NCBI RefSeq assembly: GCF_001580915.1
Contig: NZ_LHZQ01000220.1
Coordinates: 61,383-125,382, forward strand
Reading direction: 5' to 3'
DNA length: 64,000 nucleotides
Source: Acetobacter tropicalis
GTDB lineage: Bacteria; Pseudomonadota; Alphaproteobacteria; Acetobacterales; Acetobacteraceae
Made by a program: the position numbers and the translations under genes
In this document: positions 49,296 to 59,109 of the stretch, piece by piece
Position numbering within the stretch: position 1 is the first letter of the stretch
Layout of the letters: every line of letters starts with the position of its first letter
Notes under the pieces: model-generated
Told to the model about the DNA's origin: nothing
Database searches by the model: none
Seen by the model: only the letters and a program-made list of their open reading frames with translations

Positions 49296-50219
49296 TTACA
49301 AGGCCCAACGCGCCTTCATAATGTCCGCCACACGGCCTGCTTCATCCAGCACAGAGCGGGGCCACGGCACAAAATCATCTTTCAGAATCCGCAGATGCCT
49401 GTCTTCAATCAGCCTCAGGGCTATCCTGCCGCGGGCTCCACGCAGGTCCTGCTCCCGCTCCATCAAAAAAACCGGCACATCCACAACGCAGGCTTCCACC
49501 AACATCGGGCTCTCGCCTCCGGCCACCACAACGCAGTCAGAGCAGGCCATAAACCCCAAGGTCGGGTCCTCGTCCGGCTCGCCCTTGCGCCAGACGAGCA
49601 TGAATGCGGACGAAAGGCCTGTAATAAAGGCATCCGTCAGGCTCCTGCGGTTTTCCCCCCGCACACTCAGCAGAACGGAACCCCCGTAGCGGTTCACCAT
49701 CATGGCCAGTTTCTTGCCACTCAGCAGGGCTTCTTCCTCGGTGCGAAACGCGCCTTCGCCCACGGCAACGGCAACCCGCGGATGAGGCAGATGCTCCAGC
49801 CGCTCCTGCCAGGCTTTACCAGCACGCGCCACAAGATGAGGCGATACAATACTCAAGGGCCCCAATGTCGGGCAGAATCGGGGGGCAACCGCTGCGGCAG
49901 AAGACGCCACCACCAGATCAAACGGCAGAGAACGGAGCATGGGGGCTGTACGGGCCTCTCCCCGCACACACCAGACCACCGGGCATTCTGCTTTTCGGGC
50001 CGCCCGCAGGGCCGCGTAGCCGCTCCGCACGCCCGATGTCAGAATAAGCCCCGGTGCGCGCCTTCCCTTAAGGTCCGAATCGAGTGCCAGATCATCCACA
50101 CTGATGCGCCTGAACAAACACCCAAGCCGGGACGCCAGAATATAGGCGGGCCCAGCTTCTCCTGCTGCGGCCTTCTCCACCACCCATACCGGGGCCAACT
50201 GCGTCACAGACAACATCAT
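49296..50219 (-). CDS. ELM1/GtrOC1-family protein
   Basis: A 307-residue protein of the mitochondrial-fission ELM1 family (DUF1022), common in alphaproteobacteria, with a GT-B-like look: GVRSGYAALRAARKAE, SPHLVARA, VAVAVGEGAFR, a middle with LLSVRGENRRSLTDAF and the C-terminal CVVVAGGESPMLVEAC resembling nucleotide-sugar binding. The biochemical role in bacteria is unsettled. It lies divergent to pyrE, with 101 bases between starts. Start is ATG 50219 or the next codon. Confidence 0.7.
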   Translation of the reverse strand: MMLSVTQLAPVWVVEKAAAGEAGPAYILASRLGCLFRRISVDDLALDSDLKGRRAPGLILTSGVRSGYAALRAARKAECPVVWCVRGEARTAPMLRSLPFDLVVASSAAAVAPRFCPTLGPLSIVSPHLVARAGKAWQERLEHLPHPRVAVAVGEGAFRTEEEALLSGKKLAMMVNRYGGSVLLSVRGENRRSLTDAFITGLSSAFMLVWRKGEPDEDPTLGFMACSDCVVVAGGESPMLVEACVVDVPVFLMEREQDLRGARGRIALRLIEDRHLRILKDDFVPWPRSVLDEAGRVADIMKARWAL

Positions 50220-50320
50220 TTTTTCATTCCGCCGCCGAAGACTGAGATGAAGCATAGATTTTCAGGCTGCCTGAGGCTATTGCAAAGCAAATTCCAACCG
50301 CCAATTCAAGGAAACGCTTC

Positions 50321-51073
50321 ATGACGTCACCCGCAAACCTGGCCGCCCCCCATTCTGGCGAGACCAGCGATTGGGACCGCGATGCGGCTCTGAGCACGGC
50401 ACGTCTGTTGCTGGAAATCAAAGCTGTCAATTTCCGCCCGGAAGAACCCTATACCCTGACCTCCGGCTGGAAATCCCCGGTCTATATTGATTGCCGCCGC
50501 ATTATTTTCTTCCCGCGCGCCCGCCAGAAAATTGTGGAACTGGGTGTGGAAAAAATCGGCCGGCACGTCGGGTATGAAAGCCTGGATGCCGTGGTTGGCG
50601 GAGAAACAGCCGGTATTCCCTTTGCAGCATGGATGGCGGATCGCATGCTGCTGCCCATGGCTTATGTGCGCAAGAAGCCCAAAGGCTTTGGCCGTAATGC
50701 CCAGATTGAAGGTGATGTGCCCGAAGGCATGCGCACCCTGCTGGTGGAAGACCTCACCACGGATGGCGCATCCAAAGTACGCTTCGCCAACGCCCTGCGG
50801 GATGCTGGCGCGCTTGTGAACCACGCGTTCGTGGTCTTTTACTACGGTGTGTTCCCCGGTGCGCAGCGCACGCTGTCTGAAATGAATGTTGCCCTGCATT
50901 CGCTCTGCACCTGGTGGGACGTTCTGGAAGCCTGCTCAACCCGTCCTTATTTCTCGGAGTCTGCTGCGGCAGAAGTCAGGCGCTTCCTTGAAGATCCGTG
51001 CGCATGGTCTGCCCGCCACGGCGGTGTTGGCAGCCTGGAAGAAGCCGCAGAATACAAAGCCAAACAAGGCTGA
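50321..51073 (+). CDS. pyrE: Orotate phosphoribosyltransferase
   Basis: PyrE joins orotate to PRPP to make OMP in pyrimidine synthesis. The 250 residues include TSGWKSPVYIDCRRIIFFP, GGETAGIPFAAWMA, AYVRKKPKGFGRNAQIEG (catalytic lysine loop) and the PRPP motif TLLVEDLTTDGASK. This is the longer form of PyrE. AAGGA precedes the ATG. murI starts 13 bases after the stop. Confidence 0.93.
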   Translation: MTSPANLAAPHSGETSDWDRDAALSTARLLLEIKAVNFRPEEPYTLTSGWKSPVYIDCRRIIFFPRARQKIVELGVEKIGRHVGYESLDAVVGGETAGIPFAAWMADRMLLPMAYVRKKPKGFGRNAQIEGDVPEGMRTLLVEDLTTDGASKVRFANALRDAGALVNHAFVVFYYGVFPGAQRTLSEMNVALHSLCTWWDVLEACSTRPYFSESAAAEVRRFLEDPCAWSARHGGVGSLEEAAEYKAKQG

Positions 51074-51086
51074 TCTTCGCAGAAAA

Positions 51087-51938
51087 ATGACTGGTCCCGC
51101 ACATTCAGGCACACACCATCTTCTGGCGTTTGATTCCGGAATAGGTGGGCTTGGCATTGTGCGGGCCTTACGCACGCTTAATCCTGCACTGGCCATAGAG
51201 TATCTGGCTGATACAGCCGTCTTTCCTTATGGTGAGCAGGATGACGCGTTTCTGGTTGAGCGTGTTCTCACCCTCGTTTCCGAGGCCATCAGCAGGCTAC
51301 GCCCACAGGCTGTTGTGATTGCCTGCAACACAGCCAGCACACTTGCGCTGGATGCGTTGCGCGCAGCATGGCCAGAGATACCCTTTATCGGGTGCGTGCC
51401 CCCCATCCGCTGGGCCGCCCGTCTCACCCGCTCCCACGTTATTGGCCTGCTGGCCACCCGCGCCACCATCCGGCGGCCTTATCTGAACCGCCTGCAGGCC
51501 CTGTATGCACCGGATTGCACCCTGATCGCCCATGCGGCACCGGGTCTGGCCGCCTGCGCGGAGCATCTTTTCCGTGGCGAAGACGTGCCGCCAAGCGCTA
51601 TTCAGCGGGAAATTGCGGGCCTGTTTGATCGCGATACCACGGACAAACTGGATGCCGTAGGCCTGGGATGCACGCATTATACATTCGTGCTGGAGCAACT
51701 CCGGGCTCTTTCTCCGCCTCGTATCACATGGCTGGACCCAGCAAATGCCGTGGCGCGCCACACGCTCACCCTTCTTCAGAACCAGCAGGAAGTGACCTCT
51801 CCTTCGGTCCAGCCTCGTGCCTGGTTTACCTCGATGCCTCCTGAGGCAGAGGCACTGCGGCGAAAACTGCCCGATTTCGGGTTTGATGAGATAACGCTCT
51901 GGCCAAGCCTGCCCGCATCACAAAAAATAACGGCCTAG
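51087..51938 (+). CDS. murI: Glutamate racemase MurI
   Basis: MurI makes D-glutamate for peptidoglycan. 283 residues: FDSGIGGLGIVRAL near the N-terminus with the conserved aspartate, DTAVFPYG, ACNTAS with the first catalytic cysteine and GLGCTHYTF with the second. The start at MTGPAHSG is chosen because the family begins just before the FDSGIGG motif; an open frame further 5' overlaps pyrE in another phase. It lies directly downstream of pyrE. Confidence 0.93.
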   Translation: MTGPAHSGTHHLLAFDSGIGGLGIVRALRTLNPALAIEYLADTAVFPYGEQDDAFLVERVLTLVSEAISRLRPQAVVIACNTASTLALDALRAAWPEIPFIGCVPPIRWAARLTRSHVIGLLATRATIRRPYLNRLQALYAPDCTLIAHAAPGLAACAEHLFRGEDVPPSAIQREIAGLFDRDTTDKLDAVGLGCTHYTFVLEQLRALSPPRITWLDPANAVARHTLTLLQNQQEVTSPSVQPRAWFTSMPPEAEALRRKLPDFGFDEITLWPSLPASQKITA

Positions 51939-52501
51939 CCCAAACCAAGCAGCGCAGAGGCTCGGGACAAAATACGTCTCAAGGGTGGCAGACGTAAAAG
52001 CACACCCAGAACGACAGCGCGGCAAAAAATTATCGGCAGTTTCCTCGTTCACGCCCTGCGCCTCCTCTTCCAAACCCGGTTAGCATCTTTTTCAGGGCTA
52101 ACCTGACTGGCCGCATCGTACGGCAGCAGGGCGGCATCTGAATGGCTTTTTCCAAAATCACTCGGGCCAATCTGTGGTTCTTTTTTGCCTGAATGTGGTG
52201 CCTCTTTGCCCAACACAGCCACCATCCTAACGGCAAACCAGCCTTTTCAGCCATAAAGTGATCTGGCCGCCTTAACCTCCAAATTTTTGAAACCACCTCA
52301 TCCTTTCGGGGTAAGGCTTCACCGCCTCGTTATAACAAGAGCGCGTGACAAAGCCCGATCCGCGGAGCTAGGCTTCTGTCAAATGGGCCAGCGGTACCAA
52401 CAACGGCCCACTTCTTTTCCGAAAGACGCACAAAAGGCTGTTTCAGGCTCCCTATCAGGAAGACCTCCAACAGCTTTAAGAAAAATAACAAGGATCGTCT
52501 C
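51939..52501 (+). other. Long gene-free leader before the MFS exporter gene
   Basis: 563 bases without a convincing gene. There is one hairpin, GGTTAGC (52078-52084) with GCTAACC (52097-52103). A minus-strand 88-residue frame (52030-52296) has no recognisable motif. Promoter and leader of the exporter gene are expected here. Confidence 0.4.
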
Positions 52502-53734
52502 GTGAGCCAGTCTGTCGTCGGCCGCCCCGTCCGCACCGCGTCCACCGTGTTTCCGGTGTTGGGGGCTATCAGTTTCTGCCATTTTCTCAACGACACAATG
52601 CAATCGCTTCTTCCAGCGCTCTATCCGGTTCTGAAAGGACATTTTGCGCTGAATTTCGGGCAGATCGGCTTCCTGACCCTTACCTACCAGATTACCGCCT
52701 CCCTACTTCAGCCGCTTGTCGGGTTAGTGAGTGATCGCAAACCGCGCCCTTATTCTCTTCCCTGTGGGATGGGCTTTACCCTGATCGGGTTGATTACGCT
52801 CGCCTTTGCACCGTCCTACGTGCTTCTGGTCTGTGGGGCAGCGCTGCTTGGCATTGGCTCGTCCATCTTTCACCCCGAATCGTCTCGGATCGCACGTCAG
52901 GCATCAGGCGGCGCACACGGGCTGGCACAATCCCTGTTTCAGGTGGGCGGTAACTTCGGCACCGCCATGGGGCCGCTTCTTGCCGCCTATTTTGTCGTGC
53001 CTCGGGGGCGGGAAAGTCTTGCCTGGTTCGCACTGGTCGCTTTGGGTGGCATGGCCCTGCTGGGCATTCTGGGGCGCTGGTATGAACACAACAGCCGAGC
53101 ACAGGCTGGCAAACCCTCCCTCACCGCCATCCATGCCCATCTCAGCAGGGCTCAGGTCGGCAAGGCGCTCTTTATCCTCATCGCGCTGGTCTTTTCCAAA
53201 TATTTCTATCTGGCAAGTATCACGAGCTATTACACCTTCTACCTGATGCACCATTTTGGTTTACCCGTCCGCACAGCACAGACCTATCTGTTTGTCTTTC
53301 TGGCCGCGGCCGCGGCAGGCACCATCATTGGCGGCCCAGTGGGAGACAGGATTGGCCGCAAACTGGTGATCTGGGTCTCTATTCTGGGTGTGCTGCCCTT
53401 TACCCTCATGCTCCCCTATGCGGGACTTAACGCCACTATCGGGCTGAGCATTATCATCGGCCTGATTTTGTCTTCAGCCTTCTCGGCCATCGTAGTGTAT
53501 GCGCAGGAACTCATGCCGGGCCGGGTTGGCACGGTTGCGGGCCTGTTCTTCGGCTTCTCTTTCGGTATGGGAGGGCTAGGAGCCGCCGTTCTCGGCCAAC
53601 TGGCCGATCACACCAGCATTGAATTTGTCTATCACGTCTGTGCGTATCTGCCCGCTATCGGGCTTCTGACAGCCTTCCTGCCTAACCTGAAAGACGTCAG
53701 ATCAGCAGACAAAGTGGCTCCAGCTAACCCCTGA
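52502..53734 (+). CDS. Fosmidomycin-resistance-type MFS exporter
   Basis: A 12-helix major facilitator of 410 residues. FCHFLNDTMQSLLPALYPVL near the N-terminus, GLVSDRKPRP between helices 2 and 3, GSSIFHPESSRIAR, QVGGNFGTAMGPLLAA and GGPVGDRIGRK are typical of Fsr proteins. The start is GTG with AAGGA upstream. It may export fosmidomycin-like or other small compounds; the true substrate is unknown. Confidence 0.85.
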   Translation: MSQSVVGRPVRTASTVFPVLGAISFCHFLNDTMQSLLPALYPVLKGHFALNFGQIGFLTLTYQITASLLQPLVGLVSDRKPRPYSLPCGMGFTLIGLITLAFAPSYVLLVCGAALLGIGSSIFHPESSRIARQASGGAHGLAQSLFQVGGNFGTAMGPLLAAYFVVPRGRESLAWFALVALGGMALLGILGRWYEHNSRAQAGKPSLTAIHAHLSRAQVGKALFILIALVFSKYFYLASITSYYTFYLMHHFGLPVRTAQTYLFVFLAAAAAGTIIGGPVGDRIGRKLVIWVSILGVLPFTLMLPYAGLNATIGLSIIIGLILSSAFSAIVVYAQELMPGRVGTVAGLFFGFSFGMGGLGAAVLGQLADHTSIEFVYHVCAYLPAIGLLTAFLPNLKDVRSADKVAPANP

Positions 53735-53742
53735 GAGGTACA

Positions 53743-53777
53743 CAAAAAAGAGGCCAGACACACAGTCTCTGGCCTCT
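53743..53777 (-). terminator. Terminator for the polyprenyl synthase gene
   Basis: AGAGGCCAGA and its complement TCTGGCCTCT (with an internal short loop) form a stem, and on the minus strand six T follow. It lies 28 bases after the stop of the minus-strand gene and after the convergent exporter. Confidence 0.85.
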
Positions 53778-53804
53778 CCAGCTTACCCGGCACGCTTGAA
53801 CAGC

Positions 53805-54875
53805 TTAACTTGCGCGGCTGGCCGAATAACTGGCGGTTTCGATCAGGAGAGACTTGATCTCGCTCTCATCAAAAATTGCCAGCACTTCCCGAGCCTTGGC
53901 AGCATAATCCTCCGCCTTCGCCAAAGTGGCCGCAATGGCATCTGTTGCCGCAATCCGGGCTAGCGCTGCATCCAGATCCTCTGGGGTCTGTTCGCAGTCT
54001 TCAATCACGCGCCGCCAGAAAACGCGGTCTTCCTCACTTCCGGCTTCATACGCCGCCAGCACCGGAAGCGTGACTTTCCCTTCACGGAAATCATCACCCA
54101 CTTCCTTGCCCAGCACGGCCTGATCCGCTGCGTAATCCAGCGCATCATCCACCAGCTGGAAGGCCATGCCCAGATTGGCGCCATATACCCGCAGCGCTTC
54201 ACGCTTTTCGGGTGTTGCCTCTCCAATCACGGCACCAGATTCGCAGGCAGCAGCAAACAGAGCAGCCGTCTTGCCATAGATAACCTGCAAATACTGATCG
54301 ACCGATGTGGAAAGATCATTCTGCGTGGTCATCTGCATCACTTCGCCTTCCGCTAGAGTGGCAGATGCAGCGGAGAGAATGGCCATCACATCCAGCGATG
54401 CATCAGCCGTGAGAATCTGGAAGGCGCGGGCAAACAGGAAGTCCCCCACCAGCACGGAGGCCTTGTTGCCAAAAATGGCGTTGGCGCTGGCCAGCCCACG
54501 CCGAAGCTGGCTTTCATCCACCACATCATCATGCAGCAATGTGGCCGTATGAATAAATTCCACACACGCGGCAATTTCAACATGCCGCAACTTGCCGTCC
54601 TGATTATCGTAACCGCACATCCGGGCCGAAGCCAGTGTGAGCAAAGGACGCAGGCGTTTTCCGCCAGCAGCCACCAGATGGGCCGCCAACTGCGGAATCA
54701 ACGCAACCGGACTTTGCATACGGTCAATAATAACCTGGTTACACGCGCGCATATCTTGCGCGAGGTAATCGGCCAAGGCTCTTAAGCCCGCTTCTCCTGG
54801 CTTACTCACAGAAACACTAGATCCATCCTGGCTTGTGGCCGTGCCAGATTCTGGCAGACTAACTGCAACACCCAA
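53805..54875 (-). CDS. Polyprenyl diphosphate synthase (IspB-like)
   Basis: Makes the long prenyl chain of ubiquinone from IPP and an allylic starter. 356 residues: GGKRLRPLL near residue 72, the first aspartate-rich motif LLHDDVVDE near 115, VLVGDFLFARAF, the second motif FQLVDDALDY near 240 and LGKEVGDDFREGKVTLP. Length and motifs fit the octa-/nona-/decaprenyl group; the chain length cannot be told by eye. Start is TTG with GGGGGA upstream. It is divergent from the methyltransferase gene, 115 bases away. Confidence 0.92.
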   Translation of the reverse strand: MGVAVSLPESGTATSQDGSSVSVSKPGEAGLRALADYLAQDMRACNQVIIDRMQSPVALIPQLAAHLVAAGGKRLRPLLTLASARMCGYDNQDGKLRHVEIAACVEFIHTATLLHDDVVDESQLRRGLASANAIFGNKASVLVGDFLFARAFQILTADASLDVMAILSAASATLAEGEVMQMTTQNDLSTSVDQYLQVIYGKTAALFAAACESGAVIGEATPEKREALRVYGANLGMAFQLVDDALDYAADQAVLGKEVGDDFREGKVTLPVLAAYEAGSEEDRVFWRRVIEDCEQTPEDLDAALARIAATDAIAATLAKAEDYAAKAREVLAIFDESEIKSLLIETASYSASRAS

Positions 54876-54990
54876 ACGCTATTCCCCCAGCCATGGGATG
54901 AGTTGACGTCCAACCATATGCGGGGCACCAGAAAAACGGTCAAGGTTCAACCACTTCAAGACAGCCAGACACTTTCTGGCAAGGCCGGTC

Positions 54991-55761
54991 ATGCCCGATC
55001 TTTCCGCGCTTTCTTCCGGCACCCTTATGGCCGGAAAAATTCTTTACTCCCAATTCCTCAAAGGGAACAGAACCGGCCTTGAACCTGTGCTTATGGCGGC
55101 CGCCGTTCCCGCCCGACCCGGCCAGCGCGTGGCAGAAATCGGCTGTGGTGCAGGTGCGGGGCTGTTGTGCCTGACTCATCGCATACCAGAACTGAGCGTA
55201 TGGGGCATCGAACTGGATTCCGCCACTCTCGCGCTGGCGGAGCATAATCTCACGGCCAATGGACGCACCGGAGTCACCCTTCTGAACGCCCGTTTCCCTG
55301 ACGCCCTGCCTCCCGACTTCCCCTTCGGCCAATTTGACCACTGCTTTGCGAATCCGCCGTGGCACGACACGGACAGCAGCGCCTCCCCCATGGAGCGACG
55401 AGACCTTGCCCGCCGCGCCATGCCGGACACGCTGGAAAGCTGGATCAAAGGAGCCACACGACTACTCCGCTATAAAGGCAGCCTGACGCTGGCCCTGCCC
55501 GCCACTCAGATGGCTGCGGCGTGCACCTTCCTGACCCACGCCCGGTTTGGAGATGTAACGCTGTGCCCCCTGTGGCCCAAAATCGGCCGACAAGCGCGCC
55601 TGATGCTTATCCAGGCGCGCTACGGCGTAAAAAGCCCCTCGCGCATCCTGCCTGGCCTTGTCCTGCACCAGCAGGAAGGCGGGTTTACTCCAGAAAGCCG
55701 CACCATTCTGAAAGAAGGCAGCCCACTCATCCTACACCGGCAACAAACTTCCAAAATTTAA
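54991..55761 (+). CDS. tRNA1(Val) adenine-37 N6-methyltransferase-like protein
   Basis: A SAM methyltransferase of 256 residues. AEIGCGAGAGLLCL is motif I and FANPPWHDTDSS is the NPPW motif of N6-adenine methyltransferases. It resembles YfiC/TrmN6, which modifies A37 of tRNA1(Val). The early part HKGNRTGLEPVLMAAA-like sequence matches the family. The substrate is inferred. A hairpin follows about 75 bases downstream. Confidence 0.8.
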   Translation: MPDLSALSSGTLMAGKILYSQFLKGNRTGLEPVLMAAAVPARPGQRVAEIGCGAGAGLLCLTHRIPELSVWGIELDSATLALAEHNLTANGRTGVTLLNARFPDALPPDFPFGQFDHCFANPPWHDTDSSASPMERRDLARRAMPDTLESWIKGATRLLRYKGSLTLALPATQMAAACTFLTHARFGDVTLCPLWPKIGRQARLMLIQARYGVKSPSRILPGLVLHQQEGGFTPESRTILKEGSPLILHRQQTSKI

Positions 55762-55827
55762 ACTTGAAGAACATGTGGTTACCGAAATTTCCTCACGAAA
55801 AATCTGCACCACATACCCTGCCTACAT

Positions 55828-55856
55828 AAAAAAAGGCCACCGCAAGGATGGCCTTT
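55828..55856. terminator. Bidirectional terminator between trmN6-like gene and nrdB
   Basis: AAAGGCCA and TGGCCTTT form a perfect eight-base-pair stem with a nine-base loop. On the minus strand seven T follow; on the plus strand it ends in TTTC. It serves nrdB (stop at 55893) and probably the convergent gene. Confidence 0.88.
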
Positions 55857-55892
55857 CTTACAAACGTTTCCTTTAGGGAAAGTCTTTAACCC

Positions 55893-56909
55893 TTATTCAA
55901 AAACGGACGCCTCGAAGGCTTCTTCCCACGTACCAGTGGTGGAAGCACGGCTATATTCGGTTGCACGGTTTTCGAAGAAGTTCGTGTGTTCAACCGCGTT
56001 CAGCATGTCATCCAGCCACGGCAGCGGATTAGCTGTCGTGTTGTAAAGAGGCTCAAGCCCAAGCTGAATCAAACGACGATCTGCAATGAAGTGGATGTAG
56101 GTTTTCACCTGTGCAGCATCCAACCCTTCAACCGGCCCCATTTCAAACGCCAGATCAATAAACGCTTCTTCGTGCTCAACAATGGTAGCGCAGATATCGC
56201 GCAATTCCTGCTGAAGCTCGTCCGTCCAGATTTCCGGGTTTTCATGCACGAATACGCGGAACAGGCGGATGATGGACAGACAGTGCAGCGTTTCATCCCG
56301 CACGGACCAGGACACAATCTGCCCCATGCCCTTCAGCTTGTTGAAGCGCGGGAAGTTCAGCAGAATGGCGAAGGACGCAAAAAGCTGAAGGCCTTCTGTA
56401 AAGGCACCGAATGCCGCCAGCGTCTTGGCGATCTCATGCTTGCTGTCCACGGAGAACGCCTGCATGTAATCGTATTTATCCTTCATTTCCTTATACTTAA
56501 GGAATGCAGAATATTCCGCTTCGGGCATGCCCAGCGTGTCCAGCAGATAGCTGTATGCCGCAATATGAATGGTCTCGATGTTTGAGAACGCCGAGAGCAT
56601 CATCAGCACTTCAGTGGGTTTGAAGACCCGGCTGTAGTGCTTCATGTAGCAATTGTTCACTTCCACATCGGACTGCGTGAAGAAGCGGAAAATCTGGGTC
56701 ACCAGATGCCGCTCGCTTTCATTCAGCACACGGTGCCAGTCTTTCACATCGTCTGCCAGCGGCACTTCTTCCGGTAGCCAGTGCAGGCGCTGCTGCGTCA
56801 GCCATGCATCATAGGCCCACGGGTAACGAAACGGCTTGTAAACAGGATTGGAAGTCAGCAGATCGAAATGCTGTTCCTGTTCGCCGCCCCCGGCTTGTGT
56901 TTCGCTCAT
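55893..56909 (-). CDS. nrdB: Ribonucleotide reductase class Ia, beta subunit
   Basis: NrdB makes the diiron-tyrosyl radical for deoxyribonucleotide synthesis. 338 residues with the metal ligands: SDVEVNNCY, NIETIHIAAYSYLL (Glu and His ligands and the radical tyrosine), FGAFTEGLQL and SVRDETLHC. The radical tyrosine is present at the expected place. It follows nrdA after a 64-base gap on the same strand, and a terminator closes the unit. Confidence 0.96.
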   Translation of the reverse strand: MSETQAGGGEQEQHFDLLTSNPVYKPFRYPWAYDAWLTQQRLHWLPEEVPLADDVKDWHRVLNESERHLVTQIFRFFTQSDVEVNNCYMKHYSRVFKPTEVLMMLSAFSNIETIHIAAYSYLLDTLGMPEAEYSAFLKYKEMKDKYDYMQAFSVDSKHEIAKTLAAFGAFTEGLQLFASFAILLNFPRFNKLKGMGQIVSWSVRDETLHCLSIIRLFRVFVHENPEIWTDELQQELRDICATIVEHEEAFIDLAFEMGPVEGLDAAQVKTYIHFIADRRLIQLGLEPLYNTTANPLPWLDDMLNAVEHTNFFENRATEYSRASTTGTWEEAFEASVFE

Positions 56910-56973
56910 GATGCTGTCCTCATACCTGAAGCATTTTCTTTAAAAACAAGACGCTGAATGATTTCCCTGCCTT

Positions 56974-58905
56974 TTACTGGCAGGCAAGACATTCATCATA
57001 GTTGTTGTTATTGCCCGATGCCGACGTGGCTTCTGCTCTCTGCGCATCTTCCGCCGCCAGCACGTCGGCCTTGGTCAACACGTTACTGACCGTATCTGCC
57101 CGCTGGATGGAAAGGGACCGGCAATAATACAGGGATTTCAGACCCTTCTTCCATGCCATATGGTGAATCTGATGCAGGTCCCGCTTATGCACATTGGCAG
57201 GCAGGAACAGATTGACGGACTGCGCCTGACACACATAAGGCTGCCGGTCTGCCGCGTGCTCCACAATCCAGCGCTGATCGAGTTCAAAGGCGGTTTTGAA
57301 AACGGCCTTTTCATCATCACTCAGGAAGTCTAGCCCCTGCACGCTACCCTTGTTCAGCGTAATGTAGGACCATACTTCTTCCGTATCCTTGCCCTTCTCC
57401 TGCAACAGCTTCAGCAGGTGGCGGTTACGCACGGTAAAGGAGCCGGAAAGCGTTTTCTGCAGGAACACGTTCGCGGCAATCGGCTCAATTCCGGGGCTCG
57501 CATTCCCGGCAATAATGGAGATAGACGCCGTAGGCGCGATCGCCATCTTGTTGGAAAACCGTTCATGCACGCCATATTCGGCCGCATCAGGGCAAGGTCC
57601 CCGCAGATCCGCCAGCTTGCGAGATGCTGCATCGGCCTGTTCGCGGATATGTTTGAAAATCTTGCGATTCCAAACCTTTGCCATCACACCTTCAAACGGA
57701 ACACCTTTGGCCTGAAGGAAGGAATGGAACCCCATAACTCCCAGCCCAACAGAACGTTCCCGCGCGGCGGCATATGCTGCGTGCTTCATTTCCGGCGGTG
57801 CACGGTCAATGAAGTCCTGCAACACGTTATCCAGAAACAGCATCACATCTTCAATGAACTGCGGGTTATCGTTCCACTGCTCCCACGTTTCCAGATTGAG
57901 GGACGAAAGACAGCAGACTGCCGTACGCTGCTTTCCGTGATGATCAACCCCAGTCGGCAACGTAATTTCCGAGCACAGATTGGACGTCTTGACTTCCAGC
58001 CCCGCCAGTTTGTGATGTTCCGGCCGCGCGTTGTTCACGTGGTCTGAATACACAATATACGGCTCACCCTGCTCCATACGGGCTGTCAGAATACGGATCC
58101 ACAGTGCGCGGGCAGACACCTTACGGATAACCGTGCCGTCCTTGGGGGAAACCAGTCCCCATTCATCGTCCGCTTCCACGGCCCGCATGAAAGCGTCAGA
58201 CACCAGAATACCATGGTGCAGGTTCAGCGCCTTCCGGTTGGGATCACCCCCTGTAGGACGACGAATTTCAATGAACTCTTCTATTTCCGGATGCCAGACC
58301 GGCAGATAGACAGCAGCTGAGCCGCGACGCAGAGACCCCTGACTGATGGCCAGCGTCAGGCTGTCCATCACCCGAATGAAGGGGATAACGCCGGATGTCT
58401 TGCCATTCCGGCCTACATTTTCACCAATGGAACGCAGATTGCCCCAATAGGAACCAATGCCGCCGCCCTTGCTGGCCAGCCACACATTTTCGTTCCACAG
58501 CCCCACAATGCCTTCCAGACTATCGCTTGCTTCGTTCAGAAAGCAGGAAATAGGCAGGCCGCGCGTGGTGCCGCCATTAGAGAGTACCGGCGTTGCGGGC
58601 ATGAACCAATGCTGGCTCATATAATCATAAATCCGCTGCGCATGCGCCGCATCCGCCCCATAATAGGACGACACACGCCCGAACAGATCCTGATAGCTCT
58701 CATCAGGCAGCAGGTAGCGGTTATCCAGCGTGGCCTTGCCAAACGGTGTCAGCAGCGCATCGCGTGAACGGTCCACCCTTACCTGGTGATGGCCAGGCAA
58801 CTGAACCATGTCTTCCAGCTTGCCGGGCTCGAACAGATCGCCGGTACCGACCTCACGCGTCTCGGAACGGCGGCTTTCATTTTCCTGAACGTCGACCAGA
58901 GTCAT
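56974..58905 (-). CDS. nrdA: Ribonucleotide reductase class Ia, alpha subunit
   Basis: NrdA carries the active site and allosteric sites of ribonucleotide reductase. 643 residues, shorter than the ~760 of E. coli because the N-terminal ATP-cone is missing or very short. PATPVLSNGGT, ISCFLNEASDSLEG with a redox cysteine, TSNLCSEITLPT with the thiyl-radical cysteine, SIIAGNASPGIEP and a C-terminal ECLACQ (the CxxC that reduces the site) are present. Two NrdR boxes lie 65-112 bases upstream. Confidence 0.95.
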   Translation of the reverse strand: MTLVDVQENESRRSETREVGTGDLFEPGKLEDMVQLPGHHQVRVDRSRDALLTPFGKATLDNRYLLPDESYQDLFGRVSSYYGADAAHAQRIYDYMSQHWFMPATPVLSNGGTTRGLPISCFLNEASDSLEGIVGLWNENVWLASKGGGIGSYWGNLRSIGENVGRNGKTSGVIPFIRVMDSLTLAISQGSLRRGSAAVYLPVWHPEIEEFIEIRRPTGGDPNRKALNLHHGILVSDAFMRAVEADDEWGLVSPKDGTVIRKVSARALWIRILTARMEQGEPYIVYSDHVNNARPEHHKLAGLEVKTSNLCSEITLPTGVDHHGKQRTAVCCLSSLNLETWEQWNDNPQFIEDVMLFLDNVLQDFIDRAPPEMKHAAYAAARERSVGLGVMGFHSFLQAKGVPFEGVMAKVWNRKIFKHIREQADAASRKLADLRGPCPDAAEYGVHERFSNKMAIAPTASISIIAGNASPGIEPIAANVFLQKTLSGSFTVRNRHLLKLLQEKGKDTEEVWSYITLNKGSVQGLDFLSDDEKAVFKTAFELDQRWIVEHAADRQPYVCQAQSVNLFLPANVHKRDLHQIHHMAWKKGLKSLYYCRSLSIQRADTVSNVLTKADVLAAEDAQRAEATSASGNNNNYDECLACQ

Positions 58906-58969
58906 GAGGTCACTTGCTCCGCTTGCTTTAGGTAAGGTGTGGCTGTGCTTGTGGGCGCGCTCTGCCGCG

Positions 58970-59017
58970 GCACCATATCTCGCGTTTTTGCGCCATCATC
59001 GACCCTATATCTAGTGT
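58970..59017 (-). promoter_or_regulatory. Probable pair of NrdR boxes upstream of nrdA
   Basis: ACCCTATATCTAGTGT (59002-59017) matches the NrdR consensus ACACTATATATAGTGT at 14 of 16 positions. A second, weaker copy (58970-58985, 11 of 16) starts 32 bases away, about three helical turns, which is the usual spacing for the pair NrdR needs. Together they should repress nrdAB when dATP is high. Confidence 0.8.
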
Positions 59018-59109
59018 TTTTTTTCACCCTGAATCGGCAAAAAAAACTTGCTTTCCACTTTTGGCGCAGTTTTCAGCGATCATCAGATATACGGGGCAGA
59101 ATATTTTTT

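Noticed and set aside
52030..52296. Minus-strand 88-residue frame before the exporter gene
   Set aside because: No recognisable motif, no clear ribosome site, and composition unlike the genes around it.
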